NCBI GenBank assembly: GCA_003452915.1 | Contig: DMMZ01000001.1 | Coordinates: 1-10,953, forward strand | Origin: Clostridiales bacterium | Lineage (GTDB): Bacteria > Bacillota > Clostridia > Oscillospirales > CAG-382 | Direction of reading: 5' to 3' | Length of the DNA stretch: 10,953 nucleotides | Shown here: positions 1 through 6,943 of the stretch, piece by piece | Numbering within the stretch: position 1 is the first letter of the stretch | Layout of the letters: each line of letters starts with the position of its first letter | Made by a program: the position numbers and the translations under genes | Notes under the pieces: model-generated | What the model saw: only the letters and a program-made list of their open reading frames with translations | The model's database searches: none | Told to the model about the DNA's origin: nothing

Positions 1-35
1 AAAAATTCGTGGAGGTACGCGCCAATGTACCTCTA
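1..35 (-). terminator. Probable intrinsic terminator of the TerB-domain gene
   Basis: A perfect 7-bp inverted repeat (GAGGTAC at 12-18, GTACCTC at 27-33) has an 8-nt loop. Read on the minus strand it lies about 20 nt past the TAG stop of the gene ending at 54. It is followed after a few bases by a T-run (the complement of the A-run at 1-5), which may continue beyond the window edge. The distance from stem to T-run is longer than ideal, so this is probable rather than certain. Confidence 0.5.
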
Positions 36-53
36 TTTCTTGCATTATTCACG

Positions 54-1574
54 CTATAGCTCCTGTAATACTAGTGTTTCGCCCTCAGTTATAATAACAA
101 TATCACCGTAACAATCGATTGCAGCTTCGTTTATATTGTCAATTTCCATCTGCACAAAAACTCCGTTAAAAGCGTCTGACAACTCGGAAAGCTGCAAAGA
201 ATCTCCCTTTTTAATAACAAAGGTTAAAATCTGTTGTTGTATATCGGTGAGTTTATGCAATAAATCGTTATAAGGAATATCGAAAACGACTTTTTGTTTG
301 AACTTTTCATCAGTTTCCTTTATAAATTCGGGTACAGTAATAATATTTTCTGATGTTTCTGTTATTACTGAACTTTCCTCGGACAGCAGCTTGTCTCTGA
401 TAATATTGGAATGGTCGATAAGCTCTTTAATTTTTGTTCTATCTATTTCGATTTTAGTTCGCTCATTGATAATATTGTCGTTATATTTTGCATTTATAAA
501 TTTTTCGATAACCTTGCAGTATTCAGCAGAAAGCTCAGTTTTCAACTTGCCTTTGTATTCGGTAATTTTTCGTAAGCAATTTTCGGTCTGTTTTATTATC
601 GCCGTGATAAAAACTGTTAAAGCTTTATTGTTTAAAAAATCATTCTTATAATCATCAATCAGACGAACTTTTCCTTGATAAACAGCGTTCTGATATGGCA
701 TTTTCTTAAGTGTTTTTTGTGTTTTATATGTGTCAAAAATTCCTTTTTCCGTTTTTGTTTTTATATAATTGTTAAGATAACGAAAAACATCATTTATATA
801 AGAAACAAAAAGTATTTGATGCTCACTGTTATAAAATTTACTACTTTTAAATTTATAATTTGAATATTTAACTAGAAAATCAGAAATATTCAAATACTCA
901 AAACCTGTTTTTTCGAAAATCATATTAAGAACGATATAATCGGGTAAAAGACTTATTATCTCCGCATTATTTATTTTATCAATAATACTGTCCGATAAAC
1001 CGTTCTGAAAATGGATGCTTATATAATCGGCAATCCAGCCGGATAAATATTTATCGATGTTATAATATTGCTTTCTGTAATTACTCCAGATTGAACAAAG
1101 CTTAATTAATCCGTCCTCACTGTTCTTAATACCGATCTCATTTATTAATTCATATATATAAATAAAGATGTAAGACAGTGCGGTATGCGGATATTCACCA
1201 TTTCTGACCTGGCTACGCCAGTAAAAATACCATTTTAATTGTGCATCCGACATAACATCATATGTCGGCCAATAACAGGAAAACGGAACAAGGTGGGTAG
1301 GCTCGGCTACTTCATCAACAAGGCTTTGTGCCTGACTGACAAAGGTATTATTGACTGGACCTCTGTTTCTGTTAAATATAGAGTCCCTTAACCGTAAAAA
1401 TTCACGTTGTTTATCTTCGGATTTTTGCTGTGTTTGGTTGGGAAATAATTGAAACTGCTCTATTTTATTTTCTGTTTCTTTTTGTTTTATATTAGTGTCG
1501 TTATTTTGATTTTTGACAGGGTTGTATATACTATTATTTATCTCAACAGTATAAAGCTCATCACTATCTCTCAC
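54..1574 (-). CDS. TerB N-terminal and C-terminal domain protein
   Basis: The 506-residue protein starts at a GTG codon with a GGGTGG ribosome site 7 nt upstream. Residues 1-55 are polar and low in complexity (many N, Q, K, E), probably a disordered tail. Residues about 58-270 look like the TerB_N domain: the core at 101-148 has WPTYDVMSD, LKWYFYWRSQVRNGEYP and SYIFIYIYELINEIG, which is the typical signature. Residues about 290-506 fit TerB_C, including the closing pattern INEAAIDCYGDIVI at 481-494. No TerB metal-binding core domain, helicase or membrane segment is visible. The family is linked by comparative genomics to tellurite-resistance-type stress and phage-defence islands, often beside helicases. 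The molecular activity is unknown. The gene is transcribed alone here, and any downstream partner would lie left of position 1. I am confident of the family from the core motif and do not assign a function. Confidence 0.85.
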   Translation of the reverse strand: MRDSDELYTVEINNSIYNPVKNQNNDTNIKQKETENKIEQFQLFPNQTQQKSEDKQREFLRLRDSIFNRNRGPVNNTFVSQAQSLVDEVAEPTHLVPFSCYWPTYDVMSDAQLKWYFYWRSQVRNGEYPHTALSYIFIYIYELINEIGIKNSEDGLIKLCSIWSNYRKQYYNIDKYLSGWIADYISIHFQNGLSDSIIDKINNAEIISLLPDYIVLNMIFEKTGFEYLNISDFLVKYSNYKFKSSKFYNSEHQILFVSYINDVFRYLNNYIKTKTEKGIFDTYKTQKTLKKMPYQNAVYQGKVRLIDDYKNDFLNNKALTVFITAIIKQTENCLRKITEYKGKLKTELSAEYCKVIEKFINAKYNDNIINERTKIEIDRTKIKELIDHSNIIRDKLLSEESSVITETSENIITVPEFIKETDEKFKQKVVFDIPYNDLLHKLTDIQQQILTFVIKKGDSLQLSELSDAFNGVFVQMEIDNINEAAIDCYGDIVIITEGETLVLQEL

Positions 1575-1633
1575 TTCTGTACCACCCTATAAAACACTTT
1601 TAAATATTATTATAATTTTATATATTAAATATT

Positions 1634-1662
1634 ATTATTGCACATTTGTTCGGATATGTCAA
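1634..1662 (-). promoter_or_regulatory. Sigma-A promoter for the TerB-domain gene
   Basis: On the minus strand TTGACA (1662-1657) is separated by exactly 17 nt from AATAAT (1639-1634), a 5/6 match to the -10 consensus. Transcription would start near 1627, giving a leader of about 50 nt before the GTG at 1574. The hairpin terminator of the ABC operon lies just upstream, so this gene appears to have its own transcript. Confidence 0.75.
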
Positions 1663-1676
1663 TATTTATAATATAT

Positions 1677-1703
1677 AAAAAAAGAACAACCTTACGATTG
1701 TCC
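1677..1703 (-). terminator. Intrinsic terminator of the ABC transporter operon
   Basis: On the minus strand an 8-bp stem (1703-1696 with 1691-1684, two G-U pairs allowed) closes a GTAA tetraloop of the stable GNRA type. Seven T residues follow (complement of A1677-1683). It begins 13 nt past the TAA stop of the ATPase gene. This is a textbook rho-independent terminator separating the ABC operon from the TerB-domain gene. Confidence 0.9.
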
Positions 1704-1716
1704 AATTAATGTTTTA

Positions 1717-2367
1717 TTATTCAATTGTTTTACCGTCTGCAAGTCGGATTATTCTTTCGTTTCCTGATAGAATCGAGGTATCATGCGTTGCCATTATTAA
1801 TATTGAGTCTTTTTTGTGATTTTTAAGTGTGCTGATGACTTCACAAGCTGTCTGATGATCAAGAGAAGCTGTTGGTTCATCAGCAAAAATAACATCAGGA
1901 TCATTCATTAAAGCTCTTGCGATGGCAACACGCTGACGTTGTCCGCCGGACATTTGATGCAGTTTTTTACTTATATGTTCACTGAGCCCAAGACCGATAA
2001 GAATTTCTACAGCACGTATTTTATTCTGCTTGGAGAAATCATTTTTACCAAGCATAACATTCTCCAAAACGGTTAAATAAGGAAGGAGAAAGTGCATTTG
2101 AAAAATAAATCCGAAATGATTTTTTCGCACATCAGCGATTACTCTAACATTTTCATTAGTTAAAGATCTCTCGTTAAAAAATACTTCGCCACGCGTTGCT
2201 TTTCTAAGGGAGGAGAGTAAATAAATGAGTGAGCTTTTTCCGCTTCCGGAGGGACCCAGAAGAATGACATTTTCACCTTTATTTATAGTGAGATTTATAT
2301 TGTTAAGTATAGTTTTTGTTTTATCTCCGTCCGGGTATTCAAGATATAAGTTTTTGCAGCATATCAT
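1717..2367 (-). CDS. ABC transporter ATP-binding protein, LolD/MacB type
   Basis: This 216-residue cytoplasmic ATPase pairs with the FtsX-type permease encoded just upstream. All ABC landmarks are present: Walker A GPSGSGKSS (38-46), Q-loop Q90, signature MSGGQ (139-143), Walker B VIFADEP (159-165) with catalytic E164, D-loop SLD (168-170) and H-loop H195. The length matches the compact MacB/LolD/YxdL class. The ATG at 2367 is chosen because an AAGGAG site lies just upstream and only 2 nt separate it from the permease stop. An in-frame extension to 2442 would overlap the permease and has no support. In this class the ATPase often drives mechanotransmission or extrusion of peptides or lipids rather than classical transport. 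The substrate cannot be told from the sequence. Confidence 0.95.
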   Translation of the reverse strand: MICCKNLYLEYPDGDKTKTILNNINLTINKGENVILLGPSGSGKSSLIYLLSSLRKATRGEVFFNERSLTNENVRVIADVRKNHFGFIFQMHFLLPYLTVLENVMLGKNDFSKQNKIRAVEILIGLGLSEHISKKLHQMSGGQRQRVAIARALMNDPDVIFADEPTASLDHQTACEVISTLKNHKKDSILIMATHDTSILSGNERIIRLADGKTIE

Positions 2368-2369
2368 AT

Positions 2370-3521
2370 TTAATCTCTCCTTTCTATTACAGCTATGGGA
2401 TCCCACTTCTTTAATCTGCGCAAAATCGGGTATGCTGCACATATTAATACCATAATCGGTATTGACAGAGTGTTTATCAATCCATCATCTGTAAAGAAAT
2501 ATAACGATTGACCTTTATCTGAAAGAACAAATAAATTCAATGAATATATCATTCCGAAAGATAAAATATATCCAAATACCCAGCAAATCGATGATAACGC
2601 GGCAAGTTCTTTTATTATGAGTTTATTAATAAAGCTTTTGCGGTATCCCATAGCATACAGAATACCGAATTCATCAGATCTTCCGATATAAATAATAAAT
2701 ACTAACGCTCCGACAGAAATGGAAAGTATAAATACAACTAGAAAAATAATAATTTTTAAAAGGAAATTCATAGAATCAATTTGTTTATCGAATGATCTTT
2801 TAATAGATGAATAATTTTCTACCATTACATCTCTTTTATCTAATTGGTCGAGCTTTTCATTAAGATTATCCAATTGACCGTCTTTGGCTATAACAAGTAA
2901 TGCCATTGGTTTATCAAGTGTAAGTCCTGCATTTTTATATGTATCCGCAATAATTGATTTGTTGCCGAAGCCTATCAGAGCTTCTCCTTTCAAGGTTCCT
3001 ACAATCTTGTATTTTCCGACCAGCCATTCATCTTCCTGCTCATCTTTTCCGATATTATCGCCAATTTTCATACTTTTGTTTTTTAATACATTCTCATGAA
3101 GTATAACCTCGTATCCATCACCGTTAGGTAATCTGCCTTCGGATAATGTGAGGTGATTGATATCCATAACCGATTTTAAATCGTCTTCATTCGAAATAAA
3201 GTAGACTGGGGATGATGTGTTACCCATTAAAGCTTGAAAGGATGTATAGCTGTTAATAACAGATATTACTTTTTCAGTTTCAGGATAAGACTTAACCTCA
3301 TCAACAATCGAATCTTTAATAAACAACTCGTTTGAAGTTTTGGAAATAGCCGAGCAATATTCGTAGGGTTTTAGGTTTGCATTTGACGCATCTGTAATAA
3401 TGCTTGTCACTAATGATGTCATAAATGATACGACTGCAACAGAAAGTAATAAAATTATAATTATTACTACTGTTCTTCTTTTGTTTTCTATAAAAAACTT
3501 GATAGGTGATAACGGTTTCAT
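2370..3521 (-). CDS. FtsX/MacB-like ABC transporter permease
   Basis: This 383-residue membrane protein has the MacB topology: a basic N-terminus, TM1 at about 18-40, a large extracytoplasmic domain (about 45-250, MacB periplasmic-core-like), then TM2 (254-280), TM3 (306-330) and TM4 (350-368). The conserved FtsX-family stretch RSDEFGILYAMGYRKSFI (281-298) follows TM2 and is expected to contact the ATPase. The C-terminus DPIAVIERRD also fits the family. The ATG at 3521 has an AAGGAGAG site 5 nt upstream. It is first in a two-gene operon with the ATPase, and there is no separate accessory or adaptor gene. Neighbouring genes give no clue to the cargo. Antimicrobial peptide efflux, lipoprotein handling or envelope signalling are all possible. 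Confidence 0.92.
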   Translation of the reverse strand: MKPLSPIKFFIENKRRTVVIIIILLLSVAVVSFMTSLVTSIITDASNANLKPYEYCSAISKTSNELFIKDSIVDEVKSYPETEKVISVINSYTSFQALMGNTSSPVYFISNEDDLKSVMDINHLTLSEGRLPNGDGYEVILHENVLKNKSMKIGDNIGKDEQEDEWLVGKYKIVGTLKGEALIGFGNKSIIADTYKNAGLTLDKPMALLVIAKDGQLDNLNEKLDQLDKRDVMVENYSSIKRSFDKQIDSMNFLLKIIIFLVVFILSISVGALVFIIYIGRSDEFGILYAMGYRKSFINKLIIKELAALSSICWVFGYILSFGMIYSLNLFVLSDKGQSLYFFTDDGLINTLSIPIMVLICAAYPILRRLKKWDPIAVIERRD

Positions 3522-3556
3522 AGATTCTCTCCTTAATTGATGAAATAAGCCAATTT

Positions 3557-3565
3557 ATTATAACA
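3557..3565 (-). promoter_or_regulatory. Extended -10 promoter for the ABC operon
   Basis: On the minus strand the string TGTTATAAT (3565-3557) is a perfect -10 with the TGn extension. The -35 at 17 nt spacing (TAGTAA) is poor, as is common for extended -10 promoters. The start would be near 3550, leaving a leader of about 29 nt to the permease ATG. Confidence 0.6.
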
Positions 3566-3626
3566 AAACATATTTATATTTACTAGTGTTATAATACTCT
3601 AAATTTCAATCAGATACAATTAATTG

Positions 3627-3655
3627 TTGCGTAATTTAAACAAAACTGATATAAT
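3627..3655 (+). promoter_or_regulatory. Extended -10 promoter for the SGNH hydrolase gene
   Basis: TTGCGT (3627-3632) and TATAAT (3650-3655) are 17 nt apart, and TGA just before the -10 supplies the extended TGn motif. The start near 3662 precedes the ribosome site of the hydrolase gene by only a few bases. It is divergent from the ABC operon promoter about 65 nt away. Confidence 0.65.
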
Positions 3656-3687
3656 AAATTAATATTAAAGGGTTGAGGTTTTTATTT

Positions 3688-4299
3688 ATGAATGCTTTAA
3701 ATAGTAAAACGCTTTTCTTTCTGGGTTCTTCTGTAACATATGGTTCGGACGGAGTGTCATTTGTTGACTTTATTGCTGAGCGTAATAATTGTACCTGCAT
3801 AAAAGCAGCGGTATCCGGAACAACTCTGGCAGATAACGGTTCGACTTCATATGTGAAAAGGCTGCACAAGGATCTTGACCCAAAAAGAAAATGCGATCAT
3901 TTTATATGTCAATTGTCAACAAATGATGCGTCACAGGGAGTGCCACTTGGGAAAATCAGTGAAACAAAGGATATAAATACTTTTGATACAACAACAATTA
4001 TCGGTGCTATTGAATACATAATTTCTTATGCATATAAAACATGGAAATGTCCCATATCTTTCTATACTGGAACATATTTTGAAAGTAAAAAATATCAAGA
4101 CATGGTTGACATTTTATACAAGTTAAAAGAAAAATGGAATATCGGTATTATTGACTTGTGGAACAATGAAGAAATGCGTAAGGTTGCCCCAGATGATTAT
4201 AAAAAATATATGGTAAACCCTATACACCCTGCCTTGGAAGGCTACAAAGAATGGTGGACACCTGTTTTTGAAGAGTATTTGAATACATATCATAAATAA
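3688..4299 (+). CDS. SGNH/GDSL-type hydrolase
   Basis: This 203-residue protein has no signal peptide or TM, so it is probably cytoplasmic. Block I is GSSVTYG (13-19), where S15 is the expected nucleophile. VSGTTL (42-47) carries the block II glycine (G44), STND (77-80) is the block III equivalent with N79, and NPIHP (177-181) is block V with catalytic H180. The family hydrolyses ester or acyl groups of lipids, sugars or other small molecules, and the specificity is unknown here. The usual block V acid (DxxH) reads N177 instead of Asp. The ATG at 3688 follows a TTGAGG ribosome site. A TTG at 3673 would add five residues but sits directly against AAAGGG with no spacing. The membrane protein gene 58 nt downstream may be co-transcribed. 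Confidence 0.85.
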   Translation: MNALNSKTLFFLGSSVTYGSDGVSFVDFIAERNNCTCIKAAVSGTTLADNGSTSYVKRLHKDLDPKRKCDHFICQLSTNDASQGVPLGKISETKDINTFDTTTIIGAIEYIISYAYKTWKCPISFYTGTYFESKKYQDMVDILYKLKEKWNIGIIDLWNNEEMRKVAPDDYKKYMVNPIHPALEGYKEWWTPVFEEYLNTYHK

Positions 4300-4357
4300 T
4301 GACAAGAATCATAATAAAAGAAAATGTTACATAAATAAAAAAAATGAAGGTGTGAAA

Positions 4358-5206
4358 ATGAAACAGAAATTATATTTTTTATCTATGTTAACTATAATTT
4401 TATTGATAATTGTTTCAACAGCAGGTATTCTTTCATTAGACTTTTCTAAGAGCTATGATGTTATTAACCAATATGGAGATACCGTCAGGATTTATGGTTA
4501 TGGAATTTATTCGCATGATTCATTTTTTAAAGCTCCGATATTGATTGGCACCGATTATACAATACTTATAATAGCTGTGCCTTTGTTTATTATTACATTT
4601 TTACAGAATATAAAAAATTTCTCGCAAAAATCGGAGCTTAAATTATTATCTTTATATTCTGTTGCTTTGTATTATTCAGCAAGTCTATCCTTTGGCGTAG
4701 CTTATAACAGGTTACACTTGATTTATGTTGCGTTATTCTCATGTTCTCTGTTCGGTATTTTCCACCAAATACGGAAAATTGATATCAGTAAATTTAGAAA
4801 AGGAACAACGAGAGGGTTAAACATTTTTCTGATTTTAACGGGTGTTGCCTTGATAGCAGCATGGATGCCGGACATAATTCCGACAGTTATATCGGGTGAA
4901 TCATTGAACCTTATTGAAGTTTATACTACAGAAATAACGTATGTTTTAGATATGGGAATTATCGGACCGCTTTGTTTGATATGCTTATACCTTTTAAAGA
5001 AAAAGGACGGACTGGGAACAATATTATTGGCATCAATTTTAAAACTGTGTATTTTTGTTGGTTTTATGATGGTTTCCCAGGCTCTATGTCAGATTGCATC
5101 CGGTTATGAGACGACAGTTCCGGTTCTTGTTACAAAAACCGGTTCGTTTGTATTATTGGCGATTTTTGCATTATATTTCAATCAAAAGTTATATAAAGAA
5201 ACTTAA
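4358..5206 (+). CDS. Uncharacterised eight-helix membrane protein
   Basis: I do not recognise a named family. The 282-residue product has about eight hydrophobic segments (roughly 5-27, 64-84, 97-117, 120-137, 153-173, 196-213, 218-241 and 256-274). After the first helix is a polar 35-residue loop with an aromatic stretch (YGDTVRIYGYGIYSHDSFF, 39-57). A conserved-looking AWMPDIIP lies at 168-175. The organisation suggests an integral membrane protein of unknown role, without ABC or transporter signatures. The ATG at 4358 is preceded by AAGG with 7-nt spacing. A GTG at 4352 is in frame but lies on the ribosome site. No clear promoter is seen in the 58-nt gap after the hydrolase gene, so it may share that transcript. 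A strong terminator follows. Confidence 0.8.
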   Translation: MKQKLYFLSMLTIILLIIVSTAGILSLDFSKSYDVINQYGDTVRIYGYGIYSHDSFFKAPILIGTDYTILIIAVPLFIITFLQNIKNFSQKSELKLLSLYSVALYYSASLSFGVAYNRLHLIYVALFSCSLFGIFHQIRKIDISKFRKGTTRGLNIFLILTGVALIAAWMPDIIPTVISGESLNLIEVYTTEITYVLDMGIIGPLCLICLYLLKKKDGLGTILLASILKLCIFVGFMMVSQALCQIASGYETTVPVLVTKTGSFVLLAIFALYFNQKLYKET

Positions 5207-5219
5207 ATTTAAACAAACA

Positions 5220-5256
5220 TAAGCCGTAAGGAAAATCCTATCGGCTTACTTTTTTT
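5220..5256 (+). terminator. Intrinsic terminator after the membrane protein gene
   Basis: TAAGCCG (5220-5226) pairs with CGGCTTA (5242-5248). After a two-base mismatch an inner AGGA/TCCT stem closes an AAA loop, and seven T residues follow (5250-5256). It begins 14 nt past the stop at 5206. It also lies just beyond the stop of the convergent PH-domain gene and may partly serve it. Confidence 0.88.
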
Positions 5257-5265
5257 GTATTTATT

Positions 5266-5679
5266 TTATGTATTTATATTTTCATCATCATCAAAGTCGG
5301 TACTCACGAATTCGCCAGCTTTGAAACGCATACGAAGTCGTTCTTTTTCAACTCTATCATCAAGTGCATCTTTGAAAGCGTGTACACGCTTGATGTTTTT
5401 TATTTCGAGGTTAGGGTTTGTCTTATCAGAGGAGATAACTATCATTGTTCCTAATTGGAAAATACGCTGCATAAGGCTTCGTCTGATTGATACATCCATG
5501 ACTCTGAATAGTAAAATATCATCTTCTGTCGTAGTAAAAAAACCCTTATATAGCTTAAGGCATTTTGCGTCAAGACTATATTTTGTAAAGGTAAAAGGCA
5601 GACCGAAGAACAACCAACGCTTTCTTTCTTTTATAGCGGGGACATCATTTGCGTTTTCGCGTCTATTGTTTGTATCCAT
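5266..5679 (-). CDS. Bacterial PH-domain protein
   Basis: The 137-residue soluble protein fits a single bacterial PH domain (bPH_2, the YdbS/YdbT-like DUF304 fold) over about residues 25-118. Seen in order are TKYSLDAKCLKLYKGFFTTTEDD, then the typical core DVSIRRSLMQRIFQLGTMIVISS (62-84), matching the family's pattern of a basic helix, QR, GxG/GT and a closing strand. Related proteins often carry TM helices, but this one has none. The C-terminus is strongly acidic (DFDDDEN, 128-134). The ATG at 5679 has GGAGG 5 nt upstream. In-frame ATGs further up fall within or before the -10 region of the promoter and can be excluded. The gene is monocistronic and convergent with the membrane protein gene. 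Function is unknown; bacterial PH domains are usually protein-binding modules. Confidence 0.8.
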   Translation of the reverse strand: MDTNNRRENANDVPAIKERKRWLFFGLPFTFTKYSLDAKCLKLYKGFFTTTEDDILLFRVMDVSIRRSLMQRIFQLGTMIVISSDKTNPNLEIKNIKRVHAFKDALDDRVEKERLRMRFKAGEFVSTDFDDDENINT

Positions 5680-5707
5680 ATAAACCTCCATACTATAATA
5701 TGATTTC

Positions 5708-5736
5708 ATTATATATTGTTTGTTTTTTATTGTCAA
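5708..5736 (-). promoter_or_regulatory. Perfect sigma-A promoter for the PH-domain gene
   Basis: On the minus strand TTGACA (5736-5731), a 17-nt spacer and TATAAT (5713-5708) match the consensus at all 12 positions. Transcription would start near 5701, giving a 5' leader of about 22 nt. Such a promoter suggests strong basal expression unless it is repressed. Confidence 0.88.
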
Positions 5737-5761
5737 ATTTATTTAATAATGTAAAAAACTT

Positions 5762-5789
5762 TTGTAAATCATGTGCAATATGGTATAAT
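5762..5789 (+). promoter_or_regulatory. Probable promoter for the TauE/SafE-type gene
   Basis: TGGTATAAT (5781-5789) is a perfect -10 with a TGn extension, preceded 16 nt upstream by TTGTAA (5762-5767). The leader would be about 70 nt. A second TATAAT at 5845-5850 lies only 18 nt from the ATG with a poor -35 and is less likely. Confidence 0.55.
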
Positions 5790-5868
5790 ATTATTAGTGT
5801 TATTTAATAGCTTAGAAGAATGTTTCTCATCTTCAAAATGTCAGTATAATTTATGTAAAGGTATTTGA

Positions 5869-6597
5869 ATGGACTTACTCGCTATATTTGCTATATTGGT
5901 TGCTTATGTTGTAAAAGGCTTGTGTGGTTTTGCAAACACCTTGATTTTCAGCTCAATTATAGGATTTTCAACAAATAATATAATTATTACCCCTGTTGAA
6001 CTCATTGTCGGCTATCCGTCAAACCTGTTGATTGCATGGAAGGATCGTAAAAGTCTTTCGCGAAAGGTTTATTTAACTCTATCGATATTAGTTTTTCTCG
6101 GCAGTATTCCGGGTGCGATTTTCTTGAAAAACAGCAATCCGCAGATTTTAAAAATTCTGTTCACTTTCGCTATCATTTTTATAGGAATAGAAATGTTTTT
6201 TAGAGAAAGACAAAAGATAAAAAAGACACCAAATAAAATTGTTCTCATGATTATTGGTATATTTTCGGGTATATTAAGCGGATTATTCGGAATTGGTGCT
6301 TTACTTGTCGCATATGTTGGCAGAACCACAGAAAATCAAAGTCAATTCAGAGGGAATATCTGCTTAGTTTTTTTAATGGATAGTACTTTTAGAATTATCC
6401 TATATTCCTTTACCGGAATCTTCACGGTGGACATTTTTAAACAAGCAATACTGCTTTTACCTTTTATGATTATTGGGTTGTTTATTGGCATTTTATTGTC
6501 TAAAAAAATTAACGAATCGGTTATTAAAAAGTTTGTTATTTTACTGCTGATTCTCTCCGGAGTGTCGCTATTAATAAATAATATAAATATAATTTAG
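5869..6597 (+). CDS. TauE/SafE (TSUP) family membrane transporter
   Basis: The 242-residue, highly hydrophobic protein has about seven to eight membrane segments in two related halves, as in TSUP transporters. Each half carries the hallmark glycine loop: VKGLCGFANTL (15-25) and LSGLFGIGALLVAYVG (136-151). The basic loop FFRERQKIKKTPNK (110-123) separates the halves and fits a cytosolic linker. The family moves organosulfonates, sulfite, sulfoacetate and similar anions, and the substrate here is not predictable. The ATG at 5869 has AAAGG 7 nt upstream. The length is typical for the family. Downstream there is no terminator before the permease remnant, so transcription probably continues to the hairpin at 6904-6938. 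Confidence 0.88.
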   Translation: MDLLAIFAILVAYVVKGLCGFANTLIFSSIIGFSTNNIIITPVELIVGYPSNLLIAWKDRKSLSRKVYLTLSILVFLGSIPGAIFLKNSNPQILKILFTFAIIFIGIEMFFRERQKIKKTPNKIVLMIIGIFSGILSGLFGIGALLVAYVGRTTENQSQFRGNICLVFLMDSTFRIILYSFTGIFTVDIFKQAILLLPFMIIGLFIGILLSKKINESVIKKFVILLLILSGVSLLINNINII

Positions 6598-6898
6598 GTG
6601 GTAATTGTGAATTTGAAACGATTTATAATCTTATTCTTTGTTTCATTACTTTTAAACTGGTTCATCTAATAAAGTGGAGGGAAAGGCGTTATCCAAATTA
6701 TCTTCGCTTATATTATTAGGGTTACCATTACCCTTCTTAGTGAATGGTAATATACAATTTCTTGCAGCATTCTTCCCTTCTTATTGGATGGGAAGGATGG
6801 TATACACAGGCGAATTTATATTTATAATTTCATTTATTACTATACTGTCTATTTGGGTCATTGTTTTATATAAAAGATTTATAAAGAAGATAATTTAA
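6598..6898 (+). pseudogene. Frameshifted C-terminal remnant of an ABC-2 type permease
   Basis: Two short reading frames together read like the end of an ABC-2 permease of the fluoroquinolone-export type. The first (GTG at 6607, AGGTGG 5 nt upstream, stop TAA 6667-6669) gives a 20-residue hydrophobic peptide ending SLLLNWFI. The second frame continues as TGSSNKVEGKALSKL from 6656, then LPLPFLV, the FFPSYWMGRM motif, a final TM and a lysine-rich tail, ending at TAA 6898. NKVEGxALSK followed by a hydrophobic segment and FPSYW is the familiar C-terminal arrangement of that family, as I recall it. Dropping one A at about 6655 would join the frames. The 74-codon stretch from GTG 6674 has no ribosome site of its own, and no N-terminal half or ATPase is present. 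Alternatively, one or both could be small membrane proteins. Confidence 0.55.
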
Positions 6899-6903
6899 GA
6901 AAT

Positions 6904-6938
6904 AACTCACAACTATGTACTTTTCATAGTTGTGAGTT
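6904..6938. terminator. Bidirectional hairpin terminator
   Basis: A perfect 14-bp inverted repeat (AACTCACAACTATG at 6904-6917, its complement at 6925-6938) has a 7-nt loop. TAATTTT follows on the plus strand. On the minus strand the stem begins 5 nt past the TAA stop of the SDR gene and leads into an AT-rich stretch. It can end both the TauE-side transcript and the PadR operon. Confidence 0.85.
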
Positions 6939-6943
6939 TAATT

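Noticed and set aside
298..863. Plus-strand open frames opposite the TerB-domain gene
   Set aside because: They lie wholly antisense to a gene with clear domain signatures. Their hydrophobic, low-complexity products are typical of complement frames of AT-rich coding DNA.
2368..2442. N-terminal extension of the ABC ATPase to 2442
   Set aside because: The extension overlaps the permease coding region, adds 25 residues not seen in the family, and the ATG at 2367 has a strong ribosome site.
3636..3869. Minus-strand open frame over the start of the SGNH gene
   Set aside because: It is antisense to conserved SGNH motifs and has no family-like features.
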